From Pseudomonas orientalis (GTDB taxonomy: Bacteria; Pseudomonadota; Gammaproteobacteria; Pseudomonadales; Pseudomonadaceae): a DNA stretch of 64,000 nt. How positions within the stretch are numbered: position 1 is the first letter of the stretch; each line of letters opens with the position of its first letter. The stretch is taken from assembly GCF_001439815.1 (NCBI RefSeq), contig NZ_JYLM01000010.1, positions 1 through 64,000 on the forward strand, in the 5' to 3' direction. The notes under the pieces are model-generated. The model ran no database searches and was not told the origin of the DNA. It saw nothing but the letters and a program-made list of their open reading frames with translations. Of the stretch, positions 1 through 8,174 are shown one piece after another. The position numbers were made by a program, and so were the translations under genes.

Positions 1-22
1 ATTGCCCGTGAGGCTTGACCAT
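1..22 (+). rRNA. 23S ribosomal RNA, 3' end (partial)
   Basis: The first 22 bases align by eye with the extreme 3' end of bacterial 23S rRNA (the ccgtgaggctt-gacc tail; E. coli ends accgtgaggcttaacctt). The rest of the gene lies left of the window. Two 5S genes follow in the same orientation, which fits the end of an rrn operon. The exact mature end is inferred by analogy and may be off by a few bases. Confidence 0.8.
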
Positions 23-179
23 ATAACACCCAAGCAATTTGCTGACCTGAGAAGGCACCAGATTGCGGTGTGTGAAGACGAGATGAGCCGAAAGTTCGAC
101 GCTCACAAAACACCGAAAACTATCACATACCCAATTTGCTGAAGCGAGGCCAACAGGTCGCGACTCAGTACCCGAATTT

Positions 180-295
180 CTTGACGACCATAGAGCATTG
201 GAACCACCTGATCCCATCCCGAACTCAGCAGTGAAACGATGCATCGCCGATGGTAGTGTGGGGTTTCCCCATGTGAGAGTAGGTCATCGTCAAGA
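180..295 (+). rRNA. rrf: 5S ribosomal RNA, copy 1
   Basis: This 116-base segment carries the Pseudomonas 5S sequence: the cttgacgacc 5' strand pairs with the gtcatcgtcaag 3' strand to form helix I, and the conserved ccacctgatcccatcccgaa core lies between them. It sits about 160 bases after the 23S end and is followed at once by a strong Rho-independent terminator. Confidence 0.96.
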
Positions 296-304
296 TTAAA
301 TTCC

Positions 305-342
305 AAAACCCCTGTTTGCGTATGCAAACAGGGGTTTTGTTT
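305..342 (+). terminator. Rho-independent terminator after 5S copy 1
   Basis: A 15-bp perfect stem (aaaacccctgtttgc with gcaaacaggggtttt) closes a gtat loop and runs into a T-rich tail. It is placed 10 bases after the first 5S. A second 5S lies beyond it, so either read-through or antitermination supplies copy 2. Confidence 0.93.
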
Positions 343-404
343 ATGTAGAAGCTCATGAATTTCACCGGGACGTTGCCAGCGCAACGGCTTGGTACACAGA
401 ATTT

Positions 405-520
405 CTTGACGACCATAGAGCATTGGAACCACCTGATCCCATCCCGAACTCAGCAGTGAAACGATGCATCGCCGATGGTAGTGTGGGGTTTCCCCATGTG
501 AGAGTAGGTCATCGTCAAGA
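405..520 (+). rRNA. rrf: 5S ribosomal RNA, copy 2 (tandem)
   Basis: This is a second complete 5S gene, apparently identical to copy 1 and displaced by exactly 225 bases. The few bases before both copies (gaatttc) and the first bases after them are shared too, so the duplication unit is larger than the mature RNA. A related but not identical terminator follows. Confidence 0.96.
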
Positions 521-530
521 TTGAATTCCG

Positions 531-566
531 AAACCCCTGTCTGCTAACGCAGACAGGGGTTTTGTC
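531..566 (+). terminator. Rho-independent terminator after 5S copy 2
   Basis: A 14-bp stem (aaacccctgtctgc with gcagacaggggttt) with a taac loop is followed by a T-rich stretch. It ends the rrn operon. The lower stem matches the first terminator, while the loop-proximal bases differ with compensating changes. The 565-794 stretch after it shows no further gene and must hold the chemoreceptor promoter. Confidence 0.93.
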
Positions 567-794
567 GTTTAAGGCTGCATGTTGCTCATAATCGACTGCA
601 CTTCTACCGCCTGTCGGCCTATTGCTCGAAAAGAGGAAGATTCACACAATCCTCTAAGATTTATCGCTTTCTGGCCGAAAGCCTGACGAGCCATGCGTGC
701 ACCGAAATAGAGCGGTCGCAGAGTCCGCCTATCGCGTTACATGGAATGTTCCACTCGGCACGCTCACCCCCCTTTGGCAAAAGAAGTCGATGAA

Positions 795-2675
795 ATGAAT
801 CTCAAGTTCAGTCATAAAATTCTGTTGGCGGCGTCAGGCGTCGTGGTTCTGGCCTTTGCGCTATTCACGTTCTATAACGATTACCTGCAGCGCAATACGA
901 TCAGGCAAAACCTCGCGTCCTCCATCCAGCAATCCGGCGAGCTTACCGCCAGCAGTGTGCAGAACTGGCTCAGCGGCCGCATTCTGGTTCTGGAAAACCT
1001 GGCGCAAAACGTTGCTCATCAAGGTAGCGGCGCCGACCTGCCCGGCCTGGTCGATCAACCGGCGTTCACCGCCAACTTCCAGTTCACCTATGTGGGCCAA
1101 ATCAACGGGGTGTTCACCCAGCGTCCCGATGCGAAGATGCCCGAAGGCTATGACCCGCGTCAGCGCCCTTGGTACAAGCAAGCCGTAGCAGCCGACAAAA
1201 CCATGCTTACCCCGCCTTATATGGCGGCTGTGGGCGGCCAGATCGTGACGATCGCCATGCCGGTGAAGAAGAACGGCGAATTGTTGGGCGTCGTGGGTGG
1301 AGACTTGAGCCTGCAAACCTTGGTAAAGATCATCAATTCGGTGGATTTTGGCGGGATTGGCCATGCGTTCCTGGTCAGTGGGGATGGCCAGGTCATCGTC
1401 AGTCCTGACCAGGACCAGGTGATGAAAAACCTCAAGGATATCTACCCCGGCACCCAGGTACGCATCGAGAAGGTTAACCAGGAAGTTGTCCTCAATGGAC
1501 AAGACCGTATTCTCTCGTTTACGCCAATCAGCGGTTTGCCGGGCGCAGACTGGTATATCGGTCTGTCTATCGACAAAGACAAAGCCTATGCCGCACTGGG
1601 TAAATTTCGTACTTCAGCGTTGATAGCGATGCTCATCGCCGTGGTAGCGATTGCCGTGCTGTTGAGTTTGTTGATTCAGGTGTTGTTGCGTCCGCTGACC
1701 ACCATGGGCGTGGCCATGAAGGACATTGCCCAAGGCGAAGGTGATCTGACCCGACGCCTCGACGTCACGAGCAAAGACGAGTTCGGCGAAGTCGGCAGCG
1801 CGTTCAATCAGTTTGTCGAGCGTATCCACGCCTCGATTTCCGAAGTGTCCTCGGCGACACGCCAGGTGCATGACTTGTCCCAGCGTGTGATGGCATCGTC
1901 CAACGCATCGATCATCGGCTCTGACGAGCAGAGTGCACGTACCAACAGCGTGGCTGCAGCGATCAACGAGCTGGGCGCCGCCACCCAGGAAATCGCACGT
2001 AACGCCGCTGATGCGTCTCAGCATGCCAGCGGTGCCAGTGAACAAGCTGACGATGGACGCAAGGTCGTCGAGCAAACTATCCAGGCGATGTCGGAACTGT
2101 CGCAGAAAATCAGCCTGTCCTGCACTCAGATCGAGACCCTTAACGCCAGTACCGACAACATTGGCCACATCCTCGATGTGATCAAGGGCATTTCCCAGCA
2201 AACCAACTTGCTCGCGCTGAATGCGGCCATCGAAGCGGCCCGTGCCGGCGAAGCTGGGCGCGGGTTTGCCGTGGTAGCGGATGAGGTGCGTAACCTGGCC
2301 CACCGTACCCAGGAGTCGGCAGAAGAGATCCACAAGATGATCACTTCACTGCAAGTGGGTTCGCGTGAAGCCGTGACCACCATGAACGCCAGCCAGGTTT
2401 CCAGCGAAGAAAGCGTTGAAGTGGCTAACCAGGCCGGCGAGCGTCTGGTCAGCGTGACGCAGCGAATCGTTGAGATCGATGGCATGAACCAATCGGTCGC
2501 CGCAGCGACCGAGGAGCAGACGGCGGTGGTTGAAACCCTCAACGTCGACATCAACCAGATCAACCTGCTGAATCAGCAAGGCGTGGCCAATCTCAACGAA
2601 ACGCTCAAGGACTGCGATGCGCTGTCGCAGCAGGCCAGTCGATTGAAGCAATTGGTCGATAGCTTCAAAATCTGA
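795..2675 (+). CDS. Methyl-accepting chemotaxis protein, PctA/PctB/PctC-type amino-acid receptor
   Basis: The 626-residue inner-membrane chemoreceptor has an N-terminal membrane segment (about 8-28), a periplasmic dCache domain (about 30-275), a second membrane segment (about 282-308), a HAMP domain and a signalling domain whose hairpin tip reads GISQQTNLLALNAAIEAAR. The protein resembles P. aeruginosa PctA end to end. The amino-acid-binding signature is present: Y119, R124, W126, Y127 in the YDPRQRPWY stretch, Y142, and D170. The residue matching PctA Asp146 is Ala144, so ligand range may differ. An in-frame ATG at 741 would add 18 residues. I prefer 795 because MNLKFSHKILLAAS is the family's usual start and the extension looks non-coding. 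No C-terminal CheR-tether pentapeptide is seen; the protein ends LVDSFKI. Confidence 0.93.
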   Translation: MNLKFSHKILLAASGVVVLAFALFTFYNDYLQRNTIRQNLASSIQQSGELTASSVQNWLSGRILVLENLAQNVAHQGSGADLPGLVDQPAFTANFQFTYVGQINGVFTQRPDAKMPEGYDPRQRPWYKQAVAADKTMLTPPYMAAVGGQIVTIAMPVKKNGELLGVVGGDLSLQTLVKIINSVDFGGIGHAFLVSGDGQVIVSPDQDQVMKNLKDIYPGTQVRIEKVNQEVVLNGQDRILSFTPISGLPGADWYIGLSIDKDKAYAALGKFRTSALIAMLIAVVAIAVLLSLLIQVLLRPLTTMGVAMKDIAQGEGDLTRRLDVTSKDEFGEVGSAFNQFVERIHASISEVSSATRQVHDLSQRVMASSNASIIGSDEQSARTNSVAAAINELGAATQEIARNAADASQHASGASEQADDGRKVVEQTIQAMSELSQKISLSCTQIETLNASTDNIGHILDVIKGISQQTNLLALNAAIEAARAGEAGRGFAVVADEVRNLAHRTQESAEEIHKMITSLQVGSREAVTTMNASQVSSEESVEVANQAGERLVSVTQRIVEIDGMNQSVAAATEEQTAVVETLNVDINQINLLNQQGVANLNETLKDCDALSQQASRLKQLVDSFKI

Positions 2676-2688
2676 TCCCGGCGCCAGT

Positions 2689-2710
2689 CGGAGCGAGACT
2701 TCCCGCTCCG
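2689..2710. terminator. Hairpin between convergent genes (possible bidirectional terminator)
   Basis: A 7-bp perfect stem (cggagcg/cgctccg, 8-nt loop) lies between the stop codons of the chemoreceptor and the convergent mgoA-like gene. No clear T-run follows on either strand, so intrinsic termination is only a possibility. Confidence 0.35.
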
Positions 2711-2726
2711 ATTGCCCTGGAGCCGC

Positions 2727-5700
2727 TCAGAGAAAGCCGATGCTCCTCAGGTAGTCGCAACCCCTGCGCAAGAGATCAGGGCTCTTTGACGGATACTGTG
2801 TGCCCATTTGCTCCAACCCCCACTGGGCATTGCTGTAACGAATCATTGAAGTGTCGCCGATGTCCTCACTCACCCCATCAAGATAAAAGCCCAGTACGCC
2901 GAACAACGCATTGTCATGGCGTACTGTTCGCAATGCCCGTTGCCACTGTTGAAGGCTTATTCGTTCAAAGGTGTGTCCGGCCTGGCTGAACGCATCAAGG
3001 TAGTGGTCCCAGCTCAACGGTTGTGGATTATGCAGATTGAATACGTTTCTCCCAGCGATAAACCGGATGCCATGAAACGCGATGAAGCGCGCCAGGAAGT
3101 CCACCGGCATCAAGTCGAAGTTCCCTTCGAATCGAGGGACCATTCCCAACTGCAGCGACCCCTTGAGCATCAACATCAAGCGATTCTTATCGGGTTGGCA
3201 GACGCCGTTCTGACTGTTGAAACTGATATTCCCCGGCCGATGAATATTCACCCAGACACCTTGTTCGCCAGCACGTCCCAGCAATCGCTCGGCCACCCAT
3301 TTCGAGAGGTTGTAGCCATTTTTCACATAGAGTGGCAACGCGCGGCTGGCAGGTGCTTCAAGCACATACCGATCAGCGCCGATGCTGCTGCAGGCCGACA
3401 GCGTCGAAATGAAATTGAAGACCTTCTTACAGTGGGTCTCGCAAAGGCGCAGGCATTCAAACACCGGTTCGACGTTATCCCTGGCGAGTGCTGTGTAGTC
3501 CATCACATGGTTGACCTGCGCCGCATTGTGCACAAGCACGCCATGATTGCGAGCGAGGTACTCGTACGCCTCACATGACAGGCCGAGGCGCGGTTGGCGC
3601 AGGTCTGCGGCGTACACCTGCACTCGGCTCAGGTCCAGGTGTTCCAGGTGATATTCGCGCAACGCCTGAGTGAATCGATCCGCCGCCGACTGGCCTGGGA
3701 GCGCCCGCACCAGGCACGCTACTTCTTGCGCTCCATCCGCCAGCAATGCCTGGACGATATGCACGCCGACGAAACTGTTGGCCCCCGTGACAATCGCCTT
3801 GCGCGGATCTCCGGCGCGGGTCTCAAGTAGCACCTCAAGTTTCAATGCTCGGGATGCATCGTTTTCCATTTGGCTGAAAGATGTATCCGGCAGCGCTTCG
3901 CCCTCCATCTGTGAGGCCAGAGTACGAATCGTCGGCGCTTCAAAAAATTGGCTCAAGGAGAAGCTGCGGCCAAATTGCTCGCGCAGGCGCAGTAACAAGG
4001 TGGACAGCAGGATCGAATGGCCACCCAGGTTGAAAAAACTCTCGTCGATCGACACTTCGCCGGCAGACAACCCTAACAACTCCCCCCACAACTCAACCAA
4101 CTGCGCCTGGACCGGCGTGTGCGTGCCGCAACGAGTCATCTCCTCGGCGCGGGTACTCGACGCCGCCCGCAACGCCTTGCGATCGATCTTGCCGTTGCTC
4201 GAAGAGGGCAGGCTCGGCAGCTCGCTCCAGGCCACGGGTTGCATATGCTCAGGCAGCCACTGCCGGGCGTGATCCTTCAGCCTGTCCAGCGTGACGCCGG
4301 GTTCGGGCTGGGCAGCAAAGACAAGGATTCTGCACGCCTGATCAACCACCACTGCTATTTGGCGAAACAACCGACTGCTGCGCAGGCACTGCTCGATTTC
4401 CTGAGGCTCGACTCGAAAACCGCGGATCTTGACCTGATCATCCCGTCGACCGCCCAACTCGATACCCTCCGGCGTCCATTGCGCCAGATCGCCGCTACGA
4501 TAAGCCTGCAGCCATTGTCCATCAGGCAGCGCCAGCTTGACGAACGGGGAGTCAGCTTGCGGTAGTCCGTTCATGTAGCCCTGGCTGACGCCCGGGCCTG
4601 CGATGTACAAATCGCCCATCACTTGCTCATCCACCGGTTGCAAGTGGTCGTCGAGGATCAGCACCTGACTGTTGGCCATGGGCACACCGATGTTGCGATT
4701 GCTGTCACCGGGCCGAAACGTTCGATGGGTTGCCAGTACCGTGGCTTCGGTGGGGCCATAGAGATTGTGCAGCTGGCATTGGCCGGCCAGTCGCTCGATC
4801 ACGTAGGGCTCGCAGAAATCGCCGCCGGTGAGCAGGTGTGAGAGGCCCAGCGGCTGGTCCAGCGGCAGGATACTGAGCAATGCCGGTGGCAGAAAAGCAT
4901 GGGTAATTCGCTGCAGGCGAATCAATTCGACCAATTGCTGAGGATCATGACGCTGGTCTGCGCTGGGGACAATCAGCTCTGCGCCTGCCATCAAGGCGGG
5001 GAAAATATCGATCAGCGACGAGTCAAAGCTCAGCGGTGAAAATTGCAGCACGCGACTCTTGTCATCCAGCGCCACACAGGTACTGAGCCAGGCGGTGAAA
5101 TGCGCCAGATTATGTTGGCTGAGCAGTACCCCCTTGGGTTGCCCGGTGGTGCCGGAGGTGAAAAGTGCCATGCACGGCGCATCGGCGTGGGGACGATGAC
5201 GCATCAGCGGTTGAGCAGGGTCGACGTCGTGTAAGGCAAATGTACTCACATCAAGTGATACGAAATGATCGCCCAACGGATGCACGCCATTGGCAAGTAA
5301 TACGCAGGCACCTGCGCTTGTCAGCATGCTGTGCTGGCGTTTTACCGGATGGTCCGGAGACAGTGGCAGATACACCGCGCCGCAACCCAGCACGGCGAGA
5401 ATGCTCGCGTAGAGTTCGGTAGACTTTTCCAGGCACACACCCACCACCGGTGGTGTCTCGATGCCCTCCAGCAGGAGCAGCAAGCGTTGCTGAATCGCCA
5501 TGGCTGTTTCCTGAAGTTGGCGATAAGTCACCAGGCCACCCGCGATATTCAGCGCTGTACGATTGGCAAAGGCACCAAGGCTGGCCTGCAAGCGTTCGAT
5601 CATGGGCATTTGTGCCGCGCGAAGCAGCGCGGGATCTGCCGTACGGTTGAATCGGTGCATGAATGCCAGCGCCTCCAGCCCTTGCAAGCCCTGTTCGGGC

Positions 5701-6104
5701 GAGGTGTCGGAGCGGGCCATTGCACAGAAATAGCCGGGGTCTCTTGAGAATCCGCTGACCAACGACGCTGCCCACTCCACCAAGGCGTGTTCCGCACGAC
5801 GGCGCAACCGCTGGCCGTTGCCGCTGGGCTCATCGGCGACGTTGTGCACGGCCAGCAAGTGCCGCTCACGGTCGTAGCAGCGAAACTGAAGTTCGGGTAG
5901 CCCGTGCTCGGACACAGGGCCGATGCCCACGCGCAGGCTCATCCAGCACGCGTCGGTGGATAAGGCTGACGTTGGCTGGCTACCGTCCTCGATGACCAGG
6001 TCGACTGTCCCCGTCCCGGCGGTATGCCCGTACTGTTCCAGTACTTGCTTGAGGGCTTCCAGCGCCTGGCTGGCCACGCCCCATTCGATCGTCAAGCGCC
6101 TCAT
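2727..6104 (-). CDS. mgoA: MgoA/PvfC-like nonribosomal peptide synthetase with A-T-reductase domains
   Basis: This 1125-residue enzyme is predicted to load an amino acid, hold it on a carrier domain and release it reductively. Residues 1-150 show no HHxxxD motif and so are not a working condensation domain. The adenylation domain (about 160-650) has LFTSGTTGQPKG at 314, the amino-acid-anchoring Asp361 after SF, NLYGPTEAT at 447, YRSGDL at 535 and the NGKIDRKAL catalytic lysine loop at 637. The carrier domain has the phosphopantetheine serine S697 in LGGHS. The thioester reductase (about 765-1125) has TGANSFVG at 773 and the catalytic pair Y931/K935. This A-T-R order, length and the two upstream oxygenase genes match mgoA (P. 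syringae) and pvfC (P. entomophila). The start overlaps the upstream stop as ATGA. The substrate is probably a branched aliphatic amino acid by analogy, not read from the sequence. Confidence 0.88.
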   Translation of the reverse strand: MRRLTIEWGVASQALEALKQVLEQYGHTAGTGTVDLVIEDGSQPTSALSTDACWMSLRVGIGPVSEHGLPELQFRCYDRERHLLAVHNVADEPSGNGQRLRRRAEHALVEWAASLVSGFSRDPGYFCAMARSDTSPEQGLQGLEALAFMHRFNRTADPALLRAAQMPMIERLQASLGAFANRTALNIAGGLVTYRQLQETAMAIQQRLLLLLEGIETPPVVGVCLEKSTELYASILAVLGCGAVYLPLSPDHPVKRQHSMLTSAGACVLLANGVHPLGDHFVSLDVSTFALHDVDPAQPLMRHRPHADAPCMALFTSGTTGQPKGVLLSQHNLAHFTAWLSTCVALDDKSRVLQFSPLSFDSSLIDIFPALMAGAELIVPSADQRHDPQQLVELIRLQRITHAFLPPALLSILPLDQPLGLSHLLTGGDFCEPYVIERLAGQCQLHNLYGPTEATVLATHRTFRPGDSNRNIGVPMANSQVLILDDHLQPVDEQVMGDLYIAGPGVSQGYMNGLPQADSPFVKLALPDGQWLQAYRSGDLAQWTPEGIELGGRRDDQVKIRGFRVEPQEIEQCLRSSRLFRQIAVVVDQACRILVFAAQPEPGVTLDRLKDHARQWLPEHMQPVAWSELPSLPSSSNGKIDRKALRAASSTRAEEMTRCGTHTPVQAQLVELWGELLGLSAGEVSIDESFFNLGGHSILLSTLLLRLREQFGRSFSLSQFFEAPTIRTLASQMEGEALPDTSFSQMENDASRALKLEVLLETRAGDPRKAIVTGANSFVGVHIVQALLADGAQEVACLVRALPGQSAADRFTQALREYHLEHLDLSRVQVYAADLRQPRLGLSCEAYEYLARNHGVLVHNAAQVNHVMDYTALARDNVEPVFECLRLCETHCKKVFNFISTLSACSSIGADRYVLEAPASRALPLYVKNGYNLSKWVAERLLGRAGEQGVWVNIHRPGNISFNSQNGVCQPDKNRLMLMLKGSLQLGMVPRFEGNFDLMPVDFLARFIAFHGIRFIAGRNVFNLHNPQPLSWDHYLDAFSQAGHTFERISLQQWQRALRTVRHDNALFGVLGFYLDGVSEDIGDTSMIRYSNAQWGLEQMGTQYPSKSPDLLRRGCDYLRSIGFL

Positions 6105-7048
6105 GCCGACCTCCCCGTTGCGGGCAGGTAGCTGTCCAGGGCTCGAGCCACGCCAGGCGTGTGCAACACGCCGCTGTGGTGCAGGAAGCTCATGATGTTG
6201 CCGACCAACGGGTGCTGGCGAGTGATGGGAAAATCCAACGCCAGGATTTCACCCTGCAGCGCCAAACGAACATCGGCACTGATATCCAGGTGTTCGATCA
6301 ACTGCAGGTCGAAGCTTTTCTGTAGGTCGTTGGTCAGGTAATGGGCCAGGAACGTCGGTAGCACAGCAGCAATGCTGTCGCGATCCTCCGCGCTTGCCGA
6401 CTGCCAGTAGATGCGCACCAACTGTGTCCAGAACTGTGCGTGGCGCCCTTCGTCAAACAGATGGTCGGCCATCAAGCCGCGCACGGACGACTTGACACTG
6501 TCGTCCTTGGAAAAGGCCGCCACGTCATGGGTGACGGTGTTTTCGGCGATGGCCACGACGATCAACTCAACCGCATCGCGCAAGTGCTCCGGCGCCTGCG
6601 CCTGCGCTGCCGGCAAGGCTCGGCTCAGTTCGATCTGCCCGGGCAAGTCGAGCGGTTCGATACCGGTCAACTCGACGGCTTGCTGCAGGAAGTCCAGGGC
6701 TACCAGGGCGTGGTAATCCTCATCCACCACGACGGTCATCGCGTCGTAGCGGCAGGCGAGGGGGAGGCGCAGCGGGAAGCGATTCTTGGCAATGCTGCGG
6801 GCAGTCTTGTCGACGATCTCGGTTTCGAAAACCACGATGTCATGGATGAATCGATAAAAGCTTTGCGCCAGCACGAAGTCGCGCGATTGCGGACAGTGCT
6901 CGAGAAAGGTCGCACTCAGCACCAGCGGTTGGCGGTACAGGGGGAAGATCAGCTTGCCGTCGTTTTCCAACACGCGACGCGGGCGAGTGCGGATGGTTGC
7001 GCGACGCTCCCAGTCTTCGGCGAAGGAGCGGTAGTCGATAGCGCTCAT
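6101..7048 (-). CDS. mgoC: AurF-family diiron N-oxygenase (MgoC/PvfB-like)
   Basis: This 315-residue protein is a non-haem diiron oxygenase of the p-aminobenzoate N-oxygenase (AurF) type. Candidate iron ligands are visible in the expected order: E75/E77, the E110-x-x-H113 pair (EDYH), E169 (IAEN) and the D199-E200-x-x-H203 motif (DEGRH). In Mgo/Pvf clusters this enzyme oxidises the amino nitrogen of the amino acid handled by the synthetase. It overlaps its neighbours by ATGA on both sides, so the three genes are almost certainly translated together. The family call rests on the DExxH motif and the context; the exact product is inferred. Confidence 0.86.
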   Translation of the reverse strand: MSAIDYRSFAEDWERRATIRTRPRRVLENDGKLIFPLYRQPLVLSATFLEHCPQSRDFVLAQSFYRFIHDIVVFETEIVDKTARSIAKNRFPLRLPLACRYDAMTVVVDEDYHALVALDFLQQAVELTGIEPLDLPGQIELSRALPAAQAQAPEHLRDAVELIVVAIAENTVTHDVAAFSKDDSVKSSVRGLMADHLFDEGRHAQFWTQLVRIYWQSASAEDRDSIAAVLPTFLAHYLTNDLQKSFDLQLIEHLDISADVRLALQGEILALDFPITRQHPLVGNIMSFLHHSGVLHTPGVARALDSYLPATGRSA

Positions 7049-7803
7049 GGGTGAACCTCTTGCATCGAGGTCTGTACGTCATGCCAGAAGGTCATGCGGC
7101 TTTCCAGTGCCTCGAGGGCAACGCTATCGGCTTGTTGCTGGCGAATCGGGTCTGCGCCGATCAGGCGCTGGAGCACCTGCTCCGCCGCCGGGCCATGCTC
7201 CTGGCTATCCAATTGGATATGACGGTTGAGGTAGTGACACAGCGTGGGCGCCTGATGAGCAATGAAGGGGCTACTGCACAGAAGACGCTCGAACATCGAT
7301 GCAATGACGCCCTCACGGCCATGCAGGAAGGCCGCCGCTACGCAGTGAGTCGGGGCGCTGAGTGCGATCTGCCATGTGCTGTCGACAAAGCGGGGCACAC
7401 CGGGGGGCGCACCGATCATTTGCAGCGCTGCGCTTACCTCCACGCCCTGATGTTGCAGATCAATGAAGCGCGTGATGACGCGGGTGTTAGCCCCGACTTC
7501 CACCATGGCGTCCAGGTACAGCTCAAAGTGACTGCAATGGCCCCGCGTCGGATGTTCATCCGACTCCTCACCCAGCACGATTTCATTGATCAGCCGTGCG
7601 GCTTGTGAATCAGTGGGTGGAAGCCACGGTATCTGGGTACAAGTAAGATCTTGTTGCAGGCGTTTGGTCAGGGTCATGAAGTCCCAGACCGCAAATACAT
7701 GACTCTCCATAAAGTATTGTAATTTTTTAAGCGAAGTTATTTCTATAAATAACGGATGGTTGCACAGTTGCAGTTTTTTTTGTTCAAGCAAATGATGATG
7801 CAT
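7045..7803 (-). CDS. mgoB: DUF3050 haem-oxygenase-like protein (MgoB/PvfA-like)
   Basis: The 252-residue protein has the DUF3050 hallmarks: HVFAVWDFMTL near residue 35, PWLPP, the INEIVLGEESDE segment near 90-101 and SHFELYLDAM. The family folds like haem oxygenase and is now thought to include diiron oxidases; the Glu and His residues of the last two segments are plausible metal ligands. It is the first gene of the operon and matches mgoB/pvfA by position. The start is ATG at 7803, preceded by a weak aggcg ribosome site. The role in making the signal is not established from sequence. Confidence 0.85.
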   Translation of the reverse strand: MHHHLLEQKKLQLCNHPLFIEITSLKKLQYFMESHVFAVWDFMTLTKRLQQDLTCTQIPWLPPTDSQAARLINEIVLGEESDEHPTRGHCSHFELYLDAMVEVGANTRVITRFIDLQHQGVEVSAALQMIGAPPGVPRFVDSTWQIALSAPTHCVAAAFLHGREGVIASMFERLLCSSPFIAHQAPTLCHYLNRHIQLDSQEHGPAAEQVLQRLIGADPIRQQQADSVALEALESRMTFWHDVQTSMQEVHP

Positions 7804-8174
7804 GGTTGACGCCTATAAAATTGTTGCGACTGCACTGGTTGCAGTGATGGAGTTTTGTAGTTGTTAGAGGATTAACGTTAAGGTGTGCTCACGCGGCAAG
7901 CCCAGGCTTATTGCGCGGCCAGCTGATTGAAAGGTTTATTGGGTTGGCGGGTGATAATAAACTGATTAAACGTTTGGATGAGCTTGTAAATGTATTAGCT
8001 GTTTTTTCGAGAATAAGCTTCCGAGAGAGATAGTTGGTTTAAGTGTGAGAGATTTCTTTATATAACGTCGATTATTAAGAATTGCGAGTTGACTGCAGCG
8101 TTACCTGCGCGGGACGCTTCCTGACAAAGGACGGCGCCGCGCGGTGTAAAGGCTAAAAGAAAGGTGCGAACGCC
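7804..8174. other. Long intergenic region between mgoB and the GntR gene
   Basis: These 371 bases lie upstream of the minus-strand signal operon and downstream of the minus-strand gntR gene. The stretch is more AT-rich than its neighbours, holds no convincing gene on either strand, and carries two dyads close to mgoB (see next entry). It probably contains the mgo-type promoter and 5' leader. Confidence 0.6.
7829..7881 (-). promoter_or_regulatory. Two dyad-symmetric sites upstream of mgoB
   Basis: A 17-bp interrupted palindrome, ACTGCA-N5-TGCAGT, occupies 7829-7845, 26 bases before the mgoB start. A perfect 10-bp palindrome, TTAACGTTAA, occupies 7872-7881. Both are candidate binding sites for a regulator of the signal operon. 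No particular regulator is identified. Confidence 0.4.

Noticed and set aside
103..432. Minus-strand open frame of 109 codons at the window start
   Set aside because: It lies across the two 5S rRNA genes and repeats the same peptide twice because the RNA gene is duplicated.
7804..7860. Rsm-type GGA sites in the mgoB leader
   Set aside because: Only a weak aggcg is present near the start and no repeated ANGGA motif, so post-transcriptional Rsm control is not supported here.
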